64,000 nt of DNA from Streptomyces qinglanensis (GCF_900111245.1 NZ_FOGO01000005.1:62001-126000); one strand, 5' to 3'. Shown: positions 31,864-43,678, numbered from the stretch's first letter. Numbers and translations are program-made. The notes: a model not told the origin generated them from the sequence alone.

Positions 31864-33612
31864 CACGGCGGGGGTGTCGGCGTGCGGCTCACCGCCGGGC
31901 TGGTCCGGGTCGTCGTCGGAGGAGCCGCCCGACGTGTTGGACGTGCCGGAGGAACCGCTCGATGTTCCGAGCGGCTTGTCGGGCTTGCCGTCGAAGGGGG
32001 CGGCCGCGGTCCGGTCCGGCACCTCCGGCGCCGGGCCCGGCGCGCCATCCGGCGCCTCCGGCGCACCGTCCTGCGCGGCTACCGGCTGGTCGCTGGGCTT
32101 CCTGAGCTTCTCGACCGTCCGGCGGCGGGCCGCGTCGACCGAGGTCCGCACCACCGAGAGCGGCATGGCGACCGCCTCCAGGGGTTTGCGTTCGGCGTCC
32201 ACGCCGAGGAACGTCTCGGCCAGTCCTCCGATGACCATGATGACCGCGCCGACCAGGAAGCCGATGTAGAGCCTGCCGCGTTCGGTGCCGTCGCCGATGA
32301 GCCAGCCGTAGAAGTAGGGGCCGGTGGCTCCGGCGGCCTGGCCGATGGCGAAGAAGAGCGCGATGGCCTTGCCGCGGACCTCCAGCGGGAAGATCTCGCC
32401 CGCCGTCAGGTAGCCGGAGGAGGCGCCCGCGGAGGCGAAGAAGAAGATGATGCACCAGGCGGCGGTCTGGGTGGTCGCGGTCAGCGCGTCGGCGACGAAC
32501 AGCGTCGCGGTGACGCCCAGTGCGCACCCGGAGAAGAGGTAGGTGCCGGCGATCATCCAGCGCCGTCCCACGATGTCGAAGAACGGCCCCAGGACGATCG
32601 GACCCAGCAGGTTCCCCGCGGCGAACGCGAGCAGGTACATCGGGGCGTCCTCGTCGGAGACGCCGTAGAACTTCGTCAGTACCAGGGTGTACGTGAAGAA
32701 GATCGCGTTGTAGAGGAACGACTGCGTGATCATCAGCGTGGAGGCGAGCACGGCCCGCTTGGGGTACCTCCGGAAGAGCACCCGCAGCAGCGTGACGTAG
32801 GTGCTGTGCGCCGACTCGCTGATCTCGATGGCGTCCTTGTCCTCGACCGGCGGCAGCTTCTTGCCGTGGGCGCGCACGGCGGACTCGATCCGGGCGATGG
32901 CGGCCTCGGCCTCGGCCTCCCGCCCGTTCATGATCAGCCAGCGGGGGCTCTCGGGCAGATGGCGCCGGACGAACAGCACGGAGAAGCCCAGGACCGGGCC
33001 GAGCAGGAACCCGATCCGCCAGGCGACCGCGTCGTCGAAGGAGCTGAGGATCACCAGTTCGGCGACGGTGCCGACCATGGCGCCGGCCCAGTAGGTGCCG
33101 TTGACCAGCAGATCGACCCGGCCCCGGAAGCGGGCGGGCATCATCTCCTGGATCGCCGAGTTGATGGCCGCGTACTCGCCGCCGATACCGGTTCCGGCGA
33201 TGAAGCGGGTCATGTACAGGAAGGCGTCCCAGCCGGGCCCCTGCCCGTAGGTGAGCGCGGTCAGCCCGCTGCCGAACAGATAGACGCCGAACGTCAGCAG
33301 GAAGAGCTTCCGCCGCCCGAAGCGGTCGGCCATCCGGCCGAAGAAGAGCGCACCGGTGACCTGGCCGACCAGGTAGACGGTCGCGATCAGGCCCGCTTCG
33401 CTGGAGGAGAGCCCCAGGGTGTCCGAGCGGGTGAGGACCGGGGTGATCGAGCTGGCGACCGTGATCTCCAGGCCGTCCAGGATCCACGCACAGCCCAGCG
33501 CCGCGATCATCTTCGTGTGGAAACCGGACCAGGGCATCCGGTCGATACGAGCAGGGATCAGGCTGCGGAGCGGTGAGTCCGCCGGACGGGATGATGAGTT
33601 CGCTGCTGCCAC
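31864..33612 (-). CDS. MFS transporter (sugar-porter/metabolite type)
   Basis: A 582-residue major facilitator with twelve hydrophobic helices. The loop 2-3 motif GRMADRFGRRKLFLL and RFIAGTGIGGEYAAINSAIQ, plus PESPRWLIMNGREAEA after helix 6, match the sugar-porter/AAHS-like group. The C-terminal 90 residues are Pro/Asp/Ser-rich, disordered and cytosolic. The start at GTG 33612 is uncertain because no ribosome site is clear. The substrate is unknown. Confidence 0.92.
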
Positions 33613-33678
33613 GACGTCACCCGTAACCGCCGCCGACCGTCCATCAGAAGATCGTCCGGGCTTCTCACCCGAAAAGAT

Positions 33679-33711
33679 GAGGGGACATCCGCCGGTGACG
33701 GATGTCCCCTC
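33679..33711 (-). terminator. rho-independent terminator of pheST
   Basis: GAGGGGACATCC (33679-33690) pairs with GGATGTCCCCTC (33700-33711). On the minus strand it is followed by atcttttc, a short T-run. It lies just after the pheT stop at 33733. Confidence 0.8.
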
Positions 33712-33732
33712 GAACGCCGGGACGAGAATCGG

Positions 33733-36287
33733 TCAGGCGCCCCGCAGCACCGCGCCCGTCCGCTCGACCGCCTCGGCGACCGCCGCGTCCCGCGCGGCGG
33801 ACGCCTCCTCGGCCTTGAGCGTGCGGTCCGGAGCCCGGAAGCGCAGCGCGTAGGCCAGCGACTTGCGGCCCGCGCCCAACTGCTCGCCGGTGAAGACGTC
33901 GAACAGCCGCAGCGACTCCAGCAGCTCGCCGGCACCGGCCCGCAGCGCGCTCTCCACCGCGGCGGCCGGGACGGCCGCATCCACGACCAGGGCCACGTCC
34001 TGCGTGGCCACCGGGAACGTGGACACGTGCGGAGCCCGCACCGGCTCGCCTCCGGCCCGCTCGACCAGGTCGAGGTCCAGCTCCATGGCGCAGGTGCGCT
34101 CCGGCAGACCCAGCGCCTTCAGCACCCGCGGATGCAGCTCCCCGGCGTGCCCGGCCGGCACCGGCGCGCCGTCCAGCAGCACGTGCAGCGCGGCGCAGCG
34201 CCCCGGGTGCCAGGGCGCGTGAGCGGCGCTCTCCACGGTGAGCCGCACGCCCGCCTCGGCGGCCACGGTACGCGCCGCCTCGACGGCGTCGGCCCAGGTG
34301 GCGGGACGGCCCGCGCCCCACCATCCGGCGCGCTCCCGGGAACCGGCCAGGACGACGGCCACGTGCCGGGGCTGCTCGGGCAGCGCGGCGTCCAGCGCGT
34401 CCAGCTCCTCCCGGGTGGGCCGCCGGGTGACCGGGGGCCGCCCGGCGGCGTCGCCGGTGCCGGTGGGCAGGAAGACCAGACCCGTCTCGAACAGCGCCAG
34501 GTCGTGGCTGCCGCGCCCGTCGTTGCGGCGCAGCGAGGCCAGCAGGCCGGGCAGCAGCGTGGTGCGCAGCCCGGGCTCCTCGTCGGAGAGCGGATTGACG
34601 AGCTGCACGGTGCGCCGCCGCGGGTCGCCTGCCTCCAGGCCCAGCGCGTCGAAGGCCGCGGCCCCGACGAACGGGTACGACGGCGCCTCCACATAGCCCG
34701 CGCCCGCCAGCGCCCGGCCGACCCGGCGGTGCAGCCGCTGGCGCTCGGTCAGCCCGCGGCCCGGCAGCGGCCTGGGCAGCGTGGCGGGCAGGTTCTCGTA
34801 GCCCTCCAGCCGGGCGACCTCTTCGGCCAGGTCGTTCGGGTCCGTCAGGTCCGGCCGCCAGGACGGCACGGTGACCGTCAGCTCGTCCGGCGCGCCCGGG
34901 GTGCCGGACGGCGCGGTGTTCCCGTAGACGTCGCAGCCGACCTGCTGGAGGCGGCGCACGACCGTCTCACGGCCGTAGGCGACGCCCGCGACGCGGTCGG
35001 GGTGGTCGGCGGTCATCCGGACCGTACGCGGCCCCGAGGGAGTGGTGATCTCGGTGACGCCCGGGTCGGCCGTGCCGCCCGCGAGGAGCTTGAGCAGGTC
35101 GACCGTGCGCTGCGCCGCCGCTGCCGCCGCCTGCGGGTCGACGCCGCGCTCGAAGCGGCGCGACGCCTCCGAGGAGAGCTTGTGGCGGCGTGCGCTGCGG
35201 GCGACGGAGACCGGGTCGAAGTGCGCGGCCTCGATCACCACGTCCGTCGTACCGGCGGCGGTGGCACCGTCCGGACCGGCGGCCGCATCGGCGATCTCGG
35301 TGTCGGCGCCGCCCATCACGCCCGCCAGGCCGATGGGCCCGCGGTCGTCGGTGATGACCAGGTCACCGGCGTCGAGCGTGCGCTTGACCCCGTCGAGGGT
35401 GATCAGCTTCTCGCCGCTCTCGGCGCGGCGCACCCCGATGGTGCCCTGGACCCGGGAGCGGTCGTAGGCGTGCAGCGGCTGGCCCAGTTCCAGCATCACG
35501 TAGTTGGTGATGTCGACGGGCAGCGAGACCGGGCGCATCCCGGCCTTCTGCAGCCTGCGCTGCAGCCAGATCGGGGACCGGGCCCCGGGGCGCAGCCCGG
35601 AGACGGTGCGCGCGGTGAACCGGTCGCAGCCCAGCGGGTCGGCGACCCGCACCGGGTAGCCGTCCGCGGTCGGCGGGGGCACGTCCAGCAGCGCCGGGTC
35701 GCGCAGCGGCAGCCCGTAGGCGGTCGCCGTCTCCCGGGCCAGGCCGCGCAGCGAGAGGCAGTAGCCGCGGTCGGGCGTCACCGCGATGTCGAGTACCTCG
35801 TCCACGAGTTCGAGCAGCTCGATCGCGTCGGTGCCGGCCTCGTGCTCGGGCGGCAGCACCAGGATCCCGCCGTGGTCCTCGCCCAGACCCAGCTCCCGCT
35901 CGGAGCAGATCATGCCCTCCGAGACGTGCCCGTAGGTCTTCCGGGCGCTGATCTCGAACCCGCCGGGCAGCACGGCGCCCGGCAGCACGACGACGACCTT
36001 GTCGCCGACGGCGAAGTTGGTGGCCCCGCAGATGAGGTTCTGCGGCTCCCCGGTGCCGTTCGCCCCGCCCACGTCCACCTGGCAGTAGCGGATGGGCTTC
36101 TTGAACCCGGACAGCTCCTCGACGGCCAGCACCCTGCCCACCACCAGCGGGCCCTTGAGCCCGGCACCGGTCCGCTCCACCGTCTCGACCTCGAGCCCGG
36201 CCGCGATCAGCCTGGCCGCGACGTCCCGGCCGGTCTCGGAAGCCGGCAGGTCGACGTACTCCCGGAGCCACGAAAGCGGCGCCCGCA

Positions 36288-36288
<1 letters not shown>
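33733..36288 (-). CDS. pheT: phenylalanyl-tRNA synthetase beta subunit
   Basis: PheT is the large subunit of the (alpha-beta)2 enzyme. The 851-residue protein shows the tRNA-binding OB domain (residues 40-150, [20 protein letters not shown]), B3/B4 editing and B5 domains, and the C-terminal anticodon-binding (FDX-ACB) fold. Its start overlaps the pheS stop by one base. A T-tailed terminator follows. Confidence 0.98.
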
Positions 36289-37478
<1,190 letters not shown>

Positions 37479-37507
37479 CTAAGGGGGGCCGCCCGGTGGC
37501 GGACACG

Positions 37508-37527
37508 CGGAGGCCGCCGGGCCTCCG
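37508..37527 (-). terminator. 8-bp stem hairpin before pheS
   Basis: CGGAGGCC (37508-37515) and GGCCTCCG (37520-37527) pair around four bases, 46 bases after the kinase stop. It separates the kinase from pheS. Confidence 0.5.
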
Positions 37528-37572
37528 GTGCTGGTTGCGGAGTCGGCCCGTGCGCGCCGGTGAAGTCCGGTG

Positions 37573-38697
37573 TCAGGCCAGGAAGGCCGGGGCGCCCACG
37601 GGCAGGATAAATCGGAACCGGGCCCCGCTCGCGCCCGCGTCCTCGGCTCTGGCTCCCGCACCGGCCTGCGGCCGCGGGGCGGCCTCGGCGCGGTCGGCGC
37701 CCTGCGCCCGTTCGACGGTGATCACGCCGCCGTGCGCCTCCACGATGCCCTTGACGATGTAGAGGCCCAGGCCCGTGCCCCCGCGCCTGCTGCCGCGCCA
37801 GAAGCGGGTGAACACGCGGCTCATGGACTCCTCCGGGATACCTGGCCCCTCGTCGCTGACCGTGACGGCCGTCCCGGCGGCACCGGGCTCCCGCGGGGAC
37901 GACGCGGGGCGGACCTCGATGGTGACAGTTCCCTCGCCGTGCCGCACCGCGTTTTCCAGCAGGTTGGCGAGCACCTGCTCGATCTTGTCGGGGTCGGCCC
38001 ACAGGTCGGGGAGCGAGTCGGCGATCTCCGTGCGGAAGCGGGAGGCGGGCTCACCCGCGGCGATGTGGGCCTCCACGTGCCGCCGCACCACAGTCGGCAG
38101 GTCGAGCCGCTGGCGGCGCACCTCCAGCCGCCCGGAGTCGATGCGGGAGATGTCCAGCAACTCGGCGATGAGCCGTGTGACGCGGTTGGCGTCCGCGTTG
38201 ACGGTCTCCAGCATCAGCCGCTTCTGGTCGTCGGTGAAGCGCTCCCACTTGGCCAGCAGCGTGGCGGTGAACCCCTTGACGGAGGTGAGCGGCGAGCGCA
38301 GCTCGTGCGCGACGGTGGCGATCAGCTCCGCGTGGCTGCGCTCGGTGCGCCGCCTGGCCTCGGTGCCGCGCAGCGTGACGACGACCCGCTCGACGGGCCC
38401 GCACGGGCGGTTCCTTACGTAGCGCGCCGCGACCAGCACCTCGTGGCCGCCGGGCAGCAGCAGGTTCCGCTCGGGCTGCGCGGTGCGGATCGCGGGCCCG
38501 CGGTACGGGTCGGTCAGCTGCCACCAGCGGCGCCCGTCCAGGTCCTCCAGCGGGAGCGCGGTGTGCAGCGGACTGCCCAGCGCCTCCTCCCGGGACCGCC
38601 CGGTGATGCGGGCCGCCGCGGCGTTGAAGCAGACGACGCGCCCGGCGCCGTCGGCGACCACGAGTCCGTCAGGCAGGTCGTCGGGCTGCACGTCCAT
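37573..38697 (-). CDS. PAS-domain sensor histidine kinase
   Basis: A 374-residue soluble kinase: PAS domain (residues 8-110, GLVVADGAGRVVCFNAAAAR), the H-box LIATVAHELRSPLTSVKGFT (catalytic His about residue 129), N-box NLLENAVRHGEG, G1 VSDEGPGIP and G2 RGGTGLGLYIVKGIVEAHGG. There is no membrane helix and no response regulator gene beside it, so it is an orphan. A ggagg site precedes ATG 38697. Confidence 0.95.
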   Translation of the reverse strand: MDVQPDDLPDGLVVADGAGRVVCFNAAAARITGRSREEALGSPLHTALPLEDLDGRRWWQLTDPYRGPAIRTAQPERNLLLPGGHEVLVAARYVRNRPCGPVERVVVTLRGTEARRRTERSHAELIATVAHELRSPLTSVKGFTATLLAKWERFTDDQKRLMLETVNADANRVTRLIAELLDISRIDSGRLEVRRQRLDLPTVVRRHVEAHIAAGEPASRFRTEIADSLPDLWADPDKIEQVLANLLENAVRHGEGTVTIEVRPASSPREPGAAGTAVTVSDEGPGIPEESMSRVFTRFWRGSRRGGTGLGLYIVKGIVEAHGGVITVERAQGADRAEAAPRPQAGAGARAEDAGASGARFRFILPVGAPAFLA

Positions 38698-38800
38698 GCC
38701 GTTCCGCCCCTCCTCCGGCGCCCTCGGTACCCGGCGCCCGGGAGCGACACCCTACTAGCTCTGGGTGACCGCGTGGCACCTGAGCGGGCACAGGGGCACT

Positions 38801-39604
38801 TCAGCGGGCACGCTGGGCCCGCGCCGAGGCGTAGAGGCAGACGGCGGCGGCCGTCGCGAGGTTGAGGCTCTCGGCGCGGCCGTGCAGCGGCACCCGCACC
38901 ACGGCGTCCGCCAGCGCCCGTGTCGCCTCCGGCAGCCCCCACGCCTCGTTGCCGAACACCCAGGCGGTGGGCCCGGCCATCGCCCCGGCGTCCAGTTCCT
39001 CGTCCAGGTCCCGCTCCCCGGTGCCGTCGGCGGCCACCACCCGCACCCCGGCCCCGGACAGCGCCCGGGCCGCCTCCTCGACGGGGACACCGACGGCGAC
39101 GGGCAGATGGAAGAGCGATCCGGCCGAGGAGCGCACCGCCTTGGGGTTGTACAGGTCCACCGAGGCGTCGGTCAGCACCACCGCGTCGGCTCCGGCGGCG
39201 TCGGCGCAGCGCAGCACGGTGCCCGCGTTCCCGGGGTCGCGCACATGCGCGAGGACGGCGACCAGCCGGGGGCGGGCCGCCACGATCTCGGCGAAGGGCC
39301 GGTCGACGAAGCGGCAGAGCCCCACGACGCCCTGCGGGGTGACGGTGTCGGACATCTCCGCGACCACCTCGTCCGAGGCGGTGAGCACCGGGACACGGGC
39401 CGCTCGGGCCGCGTCCAGCAGATCCGCGTGCCGGTCGGCGGCCTCCGGCGTCGCGTAGACCTCGACCAGGTGCTCCAGCGCCTCCCGCACCGCCTGCGGC
39501 CCCTCGGCCAGGAACCGCCGCTCCTTGCCGCGGAAGCTCCGCTTGCCGAGCTTGCGGGCCGTGACGACGCGGGGCGACCGCAGCGAGGTCAACTCGGGAG
39601 GCAT
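38801..39604 (-). CDS. SpoU-family RNA 2'-O-methyltransferase
   Basis: A 267-residue SPOUT enzyme with an N-terminal substrate-binding domain (RRFLAEGPQAVREAL) and the knot motifs ALVAVLAHVRDPGNAGTVLR-like, AWVFGNEAWGL and PLHGRAESLNLATAAAVCLY. These methylate a ribose in 23S rRNA or tRNA. ATG 39604 is the first sensible start although its ribosome site is weak. It sits between pheST and rplT, as in other Streptomyces. Confidence 0.93.
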   Translation of the reverse strand: MPPELTSLRSPRVVTARKLGKRSFRGKERRFLAEGPQAVREALEHLVEVYATPEAADRHADLLDAARAARVPVLTASDEVVAEMSDTVTPQGVVGLCRFVDRPFAEIVAARPRLVAVLAHVRDPGNAGTVLRCADAAGADAVVLTDASVDLYNPKAVRSSAGSLFHLPVAVGVPVEEAARALSGAGVRVVAADGTGERDLDEELDAGAMAGPTAWVFGNEAWGLPEATRALADAVVRVPLHGRAESLNLATAAAVCLYASARAQRAR

Positions 39605-39743
39605 GGAGGGTGCTCGCTCACTTTCGGGGAGGGGCGGGGAGCATCCGCCGCCGCACACAGCTCTCGCCGCCGCGGCGGAGCCACGGCGGCGAGGGTACGG
39701 CGACAGGGCCGAAGGTGTCGGGTCGACGGCGTCAGCCGGAGGT

Positions 39744-40127
39744 TCAGGCGGCCTTCGGCGCGTTGACGTCGCTCGGCAGCGCCTTCTGCGCGACCTCGAC
39801 CAGCGCGGTGAAGGCCGCGGCGTCGTTGACCGCGAGGTCGGCCAGCATCTTGCGGTCGACCTCGACGGAGGCGGCCTTCAGACCCTGGATGAAGCGGTTG
39901 TAGGTGATGCCGTTGGCGCGGGCAGCGGCGTTGATCCGCTGGATCCACAGCTGACGGAAGTCGCCCTTGCGCTTCTTGCGGTCGTTGTAGTTGTAGACGT
40001 AGGAGTGGGTGACCTGCTCCTTCGCCTTGCGGTACAGGCGCGACCGCTGGCCGCGGTAGCCGCTGGCCTGGTCCAGGATCGCCCGGCGCTTCTTCTGAGC
40101 GTTGACCGCCCGCTTGACGCGTGCCAC
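39744..40127 (-). CDS. rplT: 50S ribosomal protein L20
   Basis: The 127-residue product begins [20 protein letters not shown] and has the [20 protein letters not shown] and [17 protein letters not shown] blocks of L20. It binds 23S rRNA early in assembly and often represses its own operon. Last gene of infC-rpmI-rplT. Confidence 0.99.
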   Translation of the reverse strand: MARVKRAVNAQKKRRAILDQASGYRGQRSRLYRKAKEQVTHSYVYNYNDRKKRKGDFRQLWIQRINAAARANGITYNRFIQGLKAASVEVDRKMLADLAVNDAAAFTALVEVAQKALPSDVNAPKAA

Positions 40128-40207
40128 GTGATTACTCCTTGTTGGCGGGTCCGGGAAGGGGCTTCACTGCCCGGCCCGAGTCGATGGGGTCCCGGTCGTG
40201 CGGGGAC

Positions 40208-40402
40208 TTACTTGCCGAGAAGCTTCTTGATCTTCTTGGCGTCGGCCGGGGCCGCTTCGGTCTTGCCGGCAAGGCGGCGCGTCAGCGTGGACGGCTTGTG
40301 CTCGAGAAGGTGGCGGCGGCCGGCGCGCTGGCGCATCACCTTGCCGGAGCCGGTGACCTTGAAGCGCTTGCGGGCACCACTGTGCGTCTTGTTCTTCGGC
40401 AT
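40208..40402 (-). CDS. rpmI: 50S ribosomal protein L35
   Basis: A 64-residue basic protein with [20 protein letters not shown] and KHKP-like [16 protein letters not shown], the L35 pattern. It is between infC and rplT. Confidence 0.99.
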   Translation of the reverse strand: MPKNKTHSGARKRFKVTGSGKVMRQRAGRRHLLEHKPSTLTRRLAGKTEAAPADAKKIKKLLGK

Positions 40403-40503
40403 GTCGCCGTCTCACTCCTCGTCGGGACGCTCCCGGTGCCCGGCGGGCAGGCGGAAGCGCGGTTCGTTCGTTTCGGGTTCCAGGGCGGGTGCCCCGGGAG
40501 TGC

Positions 40504-41124
40504 TCACGCCTCGGCAGGCTCCTCGGCGGACTCCTCAGCGGGTGCGGCCCCCTGCTGACGCTCCGCCTTGCGGGCGGCCTGCGCCTCGCGGGCCTCGGCC
40601 ATCGCCTCGGTCTTCTTCTTGTGCGGACCGAGAACCATGATCATGTTGCGGCCGTCCTGCTTCGGGTTGGACTCCACGAAGCCCAGGTCCGCCACGTCGT
40701 CCGCGAGCCGCTGCAGCAGTCGGAAGCCCAGCTCGGGGCGGGACTGCTCACGACCGCGGAACATGATCGTGATCTTGACCTTGTCACCCTGCTTGAGGAA
40801 CCGGACGACGTGACCCTTTTTGGTGTCGTAGTCGTGCGGATCGATCTTCGGCCGGAGCTTCATCTCCTTGATGACCGTGTGCGCCTGGTTCTTGCGCGCT
40901 TCACGGGCCTTCATGGCCGACTCGTACTTGAACTTGCCGTAGTCCATGAGCTTGCACACCGGCGGACGGGCGTTCGCCGCGACCTCGACCAGGTCGAGGT
41001 CGTACTCCTGGGCGAGCTCCAGGGCCTTGGCAAGCGGCACGATGCCGACCTGCTCGCCGCTGGGACCGACGAGTCGCACCTCGGGGACGCGAATGCGGTC
41101 GTTGATGCGGGGCTCGGCGCTGAT
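40504..41124 (-). CDS. infC: translation initiation factor IF-3, probable ATC start
   Basis: IF-3 binds the 30S subunit and checks the start codon. The 206-residue protein carries [32 protein letters not shown], and the C-terminal [12 protein letters not shown] and [12 protein letters not shown] segments, followed by an Ala/Glu-rich tail. No ATG/GTG/TTG lies at the conserved N-terminus. The codon at 41124 is ATC (ISAEPR), four bases after gaggagg, the position where related genes start. An ATC/ATT start gives IF-3 autoregulation in other bacteria. Longer frames upstream add sequence with no homology signal. Confidence 0.95.
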   Translation of the reverse strand: MSAEPRINDRIRVPEVRLVGPSGEQVGIVPLAKALELAQEYDLDLVEVAANARPPVCKLMDYGKFKYESAMKAREARKNQAHTVIKEMKLRPKIDPHDYDTKKGHVVRFLKQGDKVKITIMFRGREQSRPELGFRLLQRLADDVADLGFVESNPKQDGRNMIMVLGPHKKKTEAMAEAREAQAARKAERQQGAAPAEESAEEPAEA

Positions 41125-41212
41125 GGGGCCTCCTCGGGTACACCGCGCGAGCGTCTGGCGGACGGCCGCGCATGAGTCTGTAATCAGTTGGTGACCACCG
41201 CACGCGGACGCG

Positions 41213-41243
41213 AAAAACGCCCCGGACGGGTCACAGGCGGGGC
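41213..41243 (-). terminator. attenuator-like hairpin in the infC leader
   Basis: On the minus strand GCCCCG (41243-41238) and CGGGGC (41224-41219) pair and are followed by gTTTTT (41218-41213). It lies 90 bases before infC, within the long leader, so it may be a transcription attenuator. Confidence 0.4.
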
Positions 41244-41559
41244 TCCTCATGGACCGGGAGCACCGCCGCGGAATCCGCGGGGCGCAGCCTGACCTTTGAC
41301 CCGCGGCCCGAAGGGCCACCAGGTGGGAGAACGGAGCCTCCACTTGCGGGCTGGAGGCGGTCCCTGTCGCTGGCGGCGGGGACGGACTTCAGCCGGTCGA
41401 TGTCCCAGCATAGCAGCCGGGTGCCGGGAACGCCGCCCGGCCCCCGCCGCGGCGCGGACGGACCCGCCGGCCCCGGCTGTCGCACCGGCGCCGGGGCCCT
41501 GCCGCCGGTGCGGCGGCGGGCCGCGCGGACCGTACGACAATACGGGAGCGGCGGGGGCT
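41244..41559. other. infC leader and divergent promoter region
   Basis: No gene is seen. On the minus strand TATGCT (41412-41407) is a possible infC -10, giving a leader near 280 bases. A ggcccgaagggcc hairpin (41307-41319) and an imperfect ccgcgg repeat (41266-41280) lie in it. Confidence 0.45.
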
Positions 41560-41572
41560 TAGGGTGATCCGC
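41560..41572 (+). promoter_or_regulatory. TAGGGT -10 of leaderless DUF1844 gene
   Basis: TAGGGT (41560-41565) is seven bases before ATG 41573. No separate ribosome site is needed or clear. Confidence 0.55.
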
Positions 41573-41947
41573 ATGAGTGACGCCGCAGCCGCCGGGGAGC
41601 CCTCCGGTCAGACCCCCGACTTCGACAACCTGACCCGCGACATCGCGGACGTGCCGGCCGTCGAGGTGATCACCACCGTGGCGGTGCATCTGATGAGCTC
41701 CGCCGCCGTCAACCTCGGCCTGGCCGAGGAGGGCGCGCAGCACAAGGACCTGGACGAGGCGCGCAAGCTGATCCAGGCGCTGGCCGGGCTCGTCACCGCG
41801 AGCGCCACCGAGATCGGCTCCTACCACGCCGCACCGCTGCGCGACGGCCTCAAGTCGCTCCAGCTCGCCTTCCGCGAGGCGTCCACCGTCCCGGACGAGC
41901 CGGGGCAGGGGCCCGGCGAGAAGTACACCGGACCCGTGCACGGCTGA
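41573..41947 (+). CDS. DUF1844 family protein
   Basis: A 124-residue protein with the DUF1844 core AVEVITTVAVHLMSSAAVNL, then HKDLDEARKLIQALAGLVTA. The family is of unknown function in actinomycetes and is often near infC. ATG 41573 follows a TAGGGT -10 by seven bases. Confidence 0.92.
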   Translation: MSDAAAAGEPSGQTPDFDNLTRDIADVPAVEVITTVAVHLMSSAAVNLGLAEEGAQHKDLDEARKLIQALAGLVTASATEIGSYHAAPLRDGLKSLQLAFREASTVPDEPGQGPGEKYTGPVHG

Positions 41948-41993
41948 GCAGCGGGACCGCTGCCGCGCGGGGCCGCGCGGGGCCGCGCGCATG

Positions 41994-42758
41994 TCAGTCG
42001 ACCCTCGCCTCGCGGCGCGCCCGGCGGTTGGGCTGCGGGTGCGTGACCACGTGCACATAGGCCGCCACGGCCCCGCCCACCAGCGGGGCGACGATGAACA
42101 TCCACAGCTGGGTGAGGGCGGCGCCGCCCGCGAAGAGGGCGGGCCCCAGGCTCCGGGCCGGGTTCACCGACGTGCCGGTCAGCGGGATGCCGACCAGGTG
42201 GACGACGGCCAGCGCGATACCGATGGGCAGCCCGTCGAAGCCGACCACCGCCACCTTGTGCGTGACGGCGAGCACGGTGTAGACGAACAGGAACGTCAGC
42301 ACCACCTCGGCGACGAAGGCGCCGCCGGTGTTGATGTGCACCGCCGAGCGGTCGCCGAAGCCGTTGCTGCCGAAGCTTCCGCTCGTCTCCAGGCCCGGCA
42401 CCTGCTTGGCGACCAGGAACAGCAGCGCGGCGCCCGCGATCCCGCCGACGAGCTGCGAGACCCAGTACTTGACCGCCAGTTCCAGATCCAGCCGCCCGGC
42501 CAGGAACATCCCCAGCGTCACCGCGGGGTTGAGGTGGGAGCCGGAGATCGGGCCGACGGCGTACGCCATGGCCAGCATCACGAAGCCGAACGTGAGCGCG
42601 ATACCCAGCGAGCCGACGTACTCGGCCGCCAGCACGGCGGCACCGACGCCGAAGAACACCAGCAGCAGTGTGCCCAGGAACTCCGCGGCGATCGGCTGTG
42701 GCTTGTCTTCCAGGTCTCTGAGCTGTTCCGGACTGGCCTGGAGCGACTTGACCTGCAT
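41994..42758 (-). CDS. MIP family aquaporin
   Basis: A 254-residue channel with six helices and both NPA boxes (SHLNPAVTLG about residue 76 and TSVNPARSLG about residue 200), so it is a water or glycerol channel in the cytoplasmic membrane. The arginine after the second NPA is present. It resembles AqpZ-like proteins. It starts at ATG 42758 and stands alone. Confidence 0.95.
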   Translation of the reverse strand: MQVKSLQASPEQLRDLEDKPQPIAAEFLGTLLLVFFGVGAAVLAAEYVGSLGIALTFGFVMLAMAYAVGPISGSHLNPAVTLGMFLAGRLDLELAVKYWVSQLVGGIAGAALLFLVAKQVPGLETSGSFGSNGFGDRSAVHINTGGAFVAEVVLTFLFVYTVLAVTHKVAVVGFDGLPIGIALAVVHLVGIPLTGTSVNPARSLGPALFAGGAALTQLWMFIVAPLVGGAVAAYVHVVTHPQPNRRARREARVD

Positions 42759-42898
42759 GTCGACCTCCCGTGGGGGTCGTCGGAGACGGCCGGGGGTCGG
42801 ACATTCCCGGCATTCCTCCTGAGTGTCCGATGCGGCCGCCCGGCTCGCACGTCGGGGCGGCCCGGCCGGCCCCGCCCCGACGGCACCGGACGCGCCCG

Positions 42899-43678
42899 TC
42901 AGGCCGGGTCGGCGGGCCCGGTCCCCTCGGCTCGGTAGAAGGCCGCCTCGGGCAGCGGACTGCCCGGGGGCAGGAGCGCCAGGTCGAGACCCCGGGTCAG
43001 CCGGGCGCGCAGCGTCTCGTCGGCCGCCAGCGCACCGGCCACCCGCTGGGCGAGGGCCTGGACCTCTGCTCCCGGAGCCGGTGCGAGGGCGAGAACGCCG
43101 TCCCCGGAGCCGTCGGCACCCCCCGGTGCCAGATGGGCGCCGAGCACCGCGGGCTCGGCCGCCAGCACCGCACGCAGCGCCCCGATGACGGCGGGGTCGG
43201 CCGAGACCGACGTGTGGACCCGCCCCTCGGCCAGCGCCTGCAGCGCCGCCCCGGTCAGCTCGTAGGGCACCGGACCGGCCAGGTCGAGGAGCAGCGTGTC
43301 CGCCTGCTCGTGGGCGACCGCCTGAAGTGCCTGCCCCAGCGGAACGGCCACCGGACGCGCGTCCGGCCGCCAGCGGGACAGCGCCTCGGTGGAGGTGAAG
43401 GCGGGCAGCGCCCGCCGCCCGCCGGGCGCGTTCAGCGTGGGGACGGCCATCTCGCTGGTCTTGTCGCGACGCAGCCCGTCCTCGCCGGTCTCGGCCTCGG
43501 TGAGGACGGCGACGACGGGGACCAGGAGCCGCGCCTCGCGCAGCGCTTCGAGGATCCGGGGCTCGGCCCCCGGTGCCCGGCCCCCGGCCTGCCAGGCGGC
43601 GAGCGCCTCGGCGAGCGCCGCATCGGCGGTGCCGTCGTCACGGGAGAAGGCCGATGCCGGAATGTTCTTGAGCGCCAC
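42899..43678 (-). CDS. SseB family protein
   Basis: A 259-residue protein with the SseB-type core (LLVPVVAVLTEAETG, ALPAFTSTEALSRWRPDARP) and a C-terminal SseB_C-like half. GTG 43678 gives VALKNIPASAF; a TACGCT -10 ends six bases before it, so the mRNA is probably leaderless. The role is unknown. Confidence 0.9.
   Translation of the reverse strand: MALKNIPASAFSRDDGTADAALAEALAAWQAGGRAPGAEPRILEALREARLLVPVVAVLTEAETGEDGLRRDKTSEMAVPTLNAPGGRRALPAFTSTEALSRWRPDARPVAVPLGQALQAVAHEQADTLLLDLAGPVPYELTGAALQALAEGRVHTSVSADPAVIGALRAVLAAEPAVLGAHLAPGGADGSGDGVLALAPAPGAEVQALAQRVAGALAADETLRARLTRGLDLALLPPGSPLPEAAFYRAEGTGPADPA

Noticed and set aside
31234..33576. 780-codon plus-strand frame
   Set aside because: Antisense of the MFS transporter and out of frame with the small cassette gene; Arg/Gly/Pro-rich without family signal.
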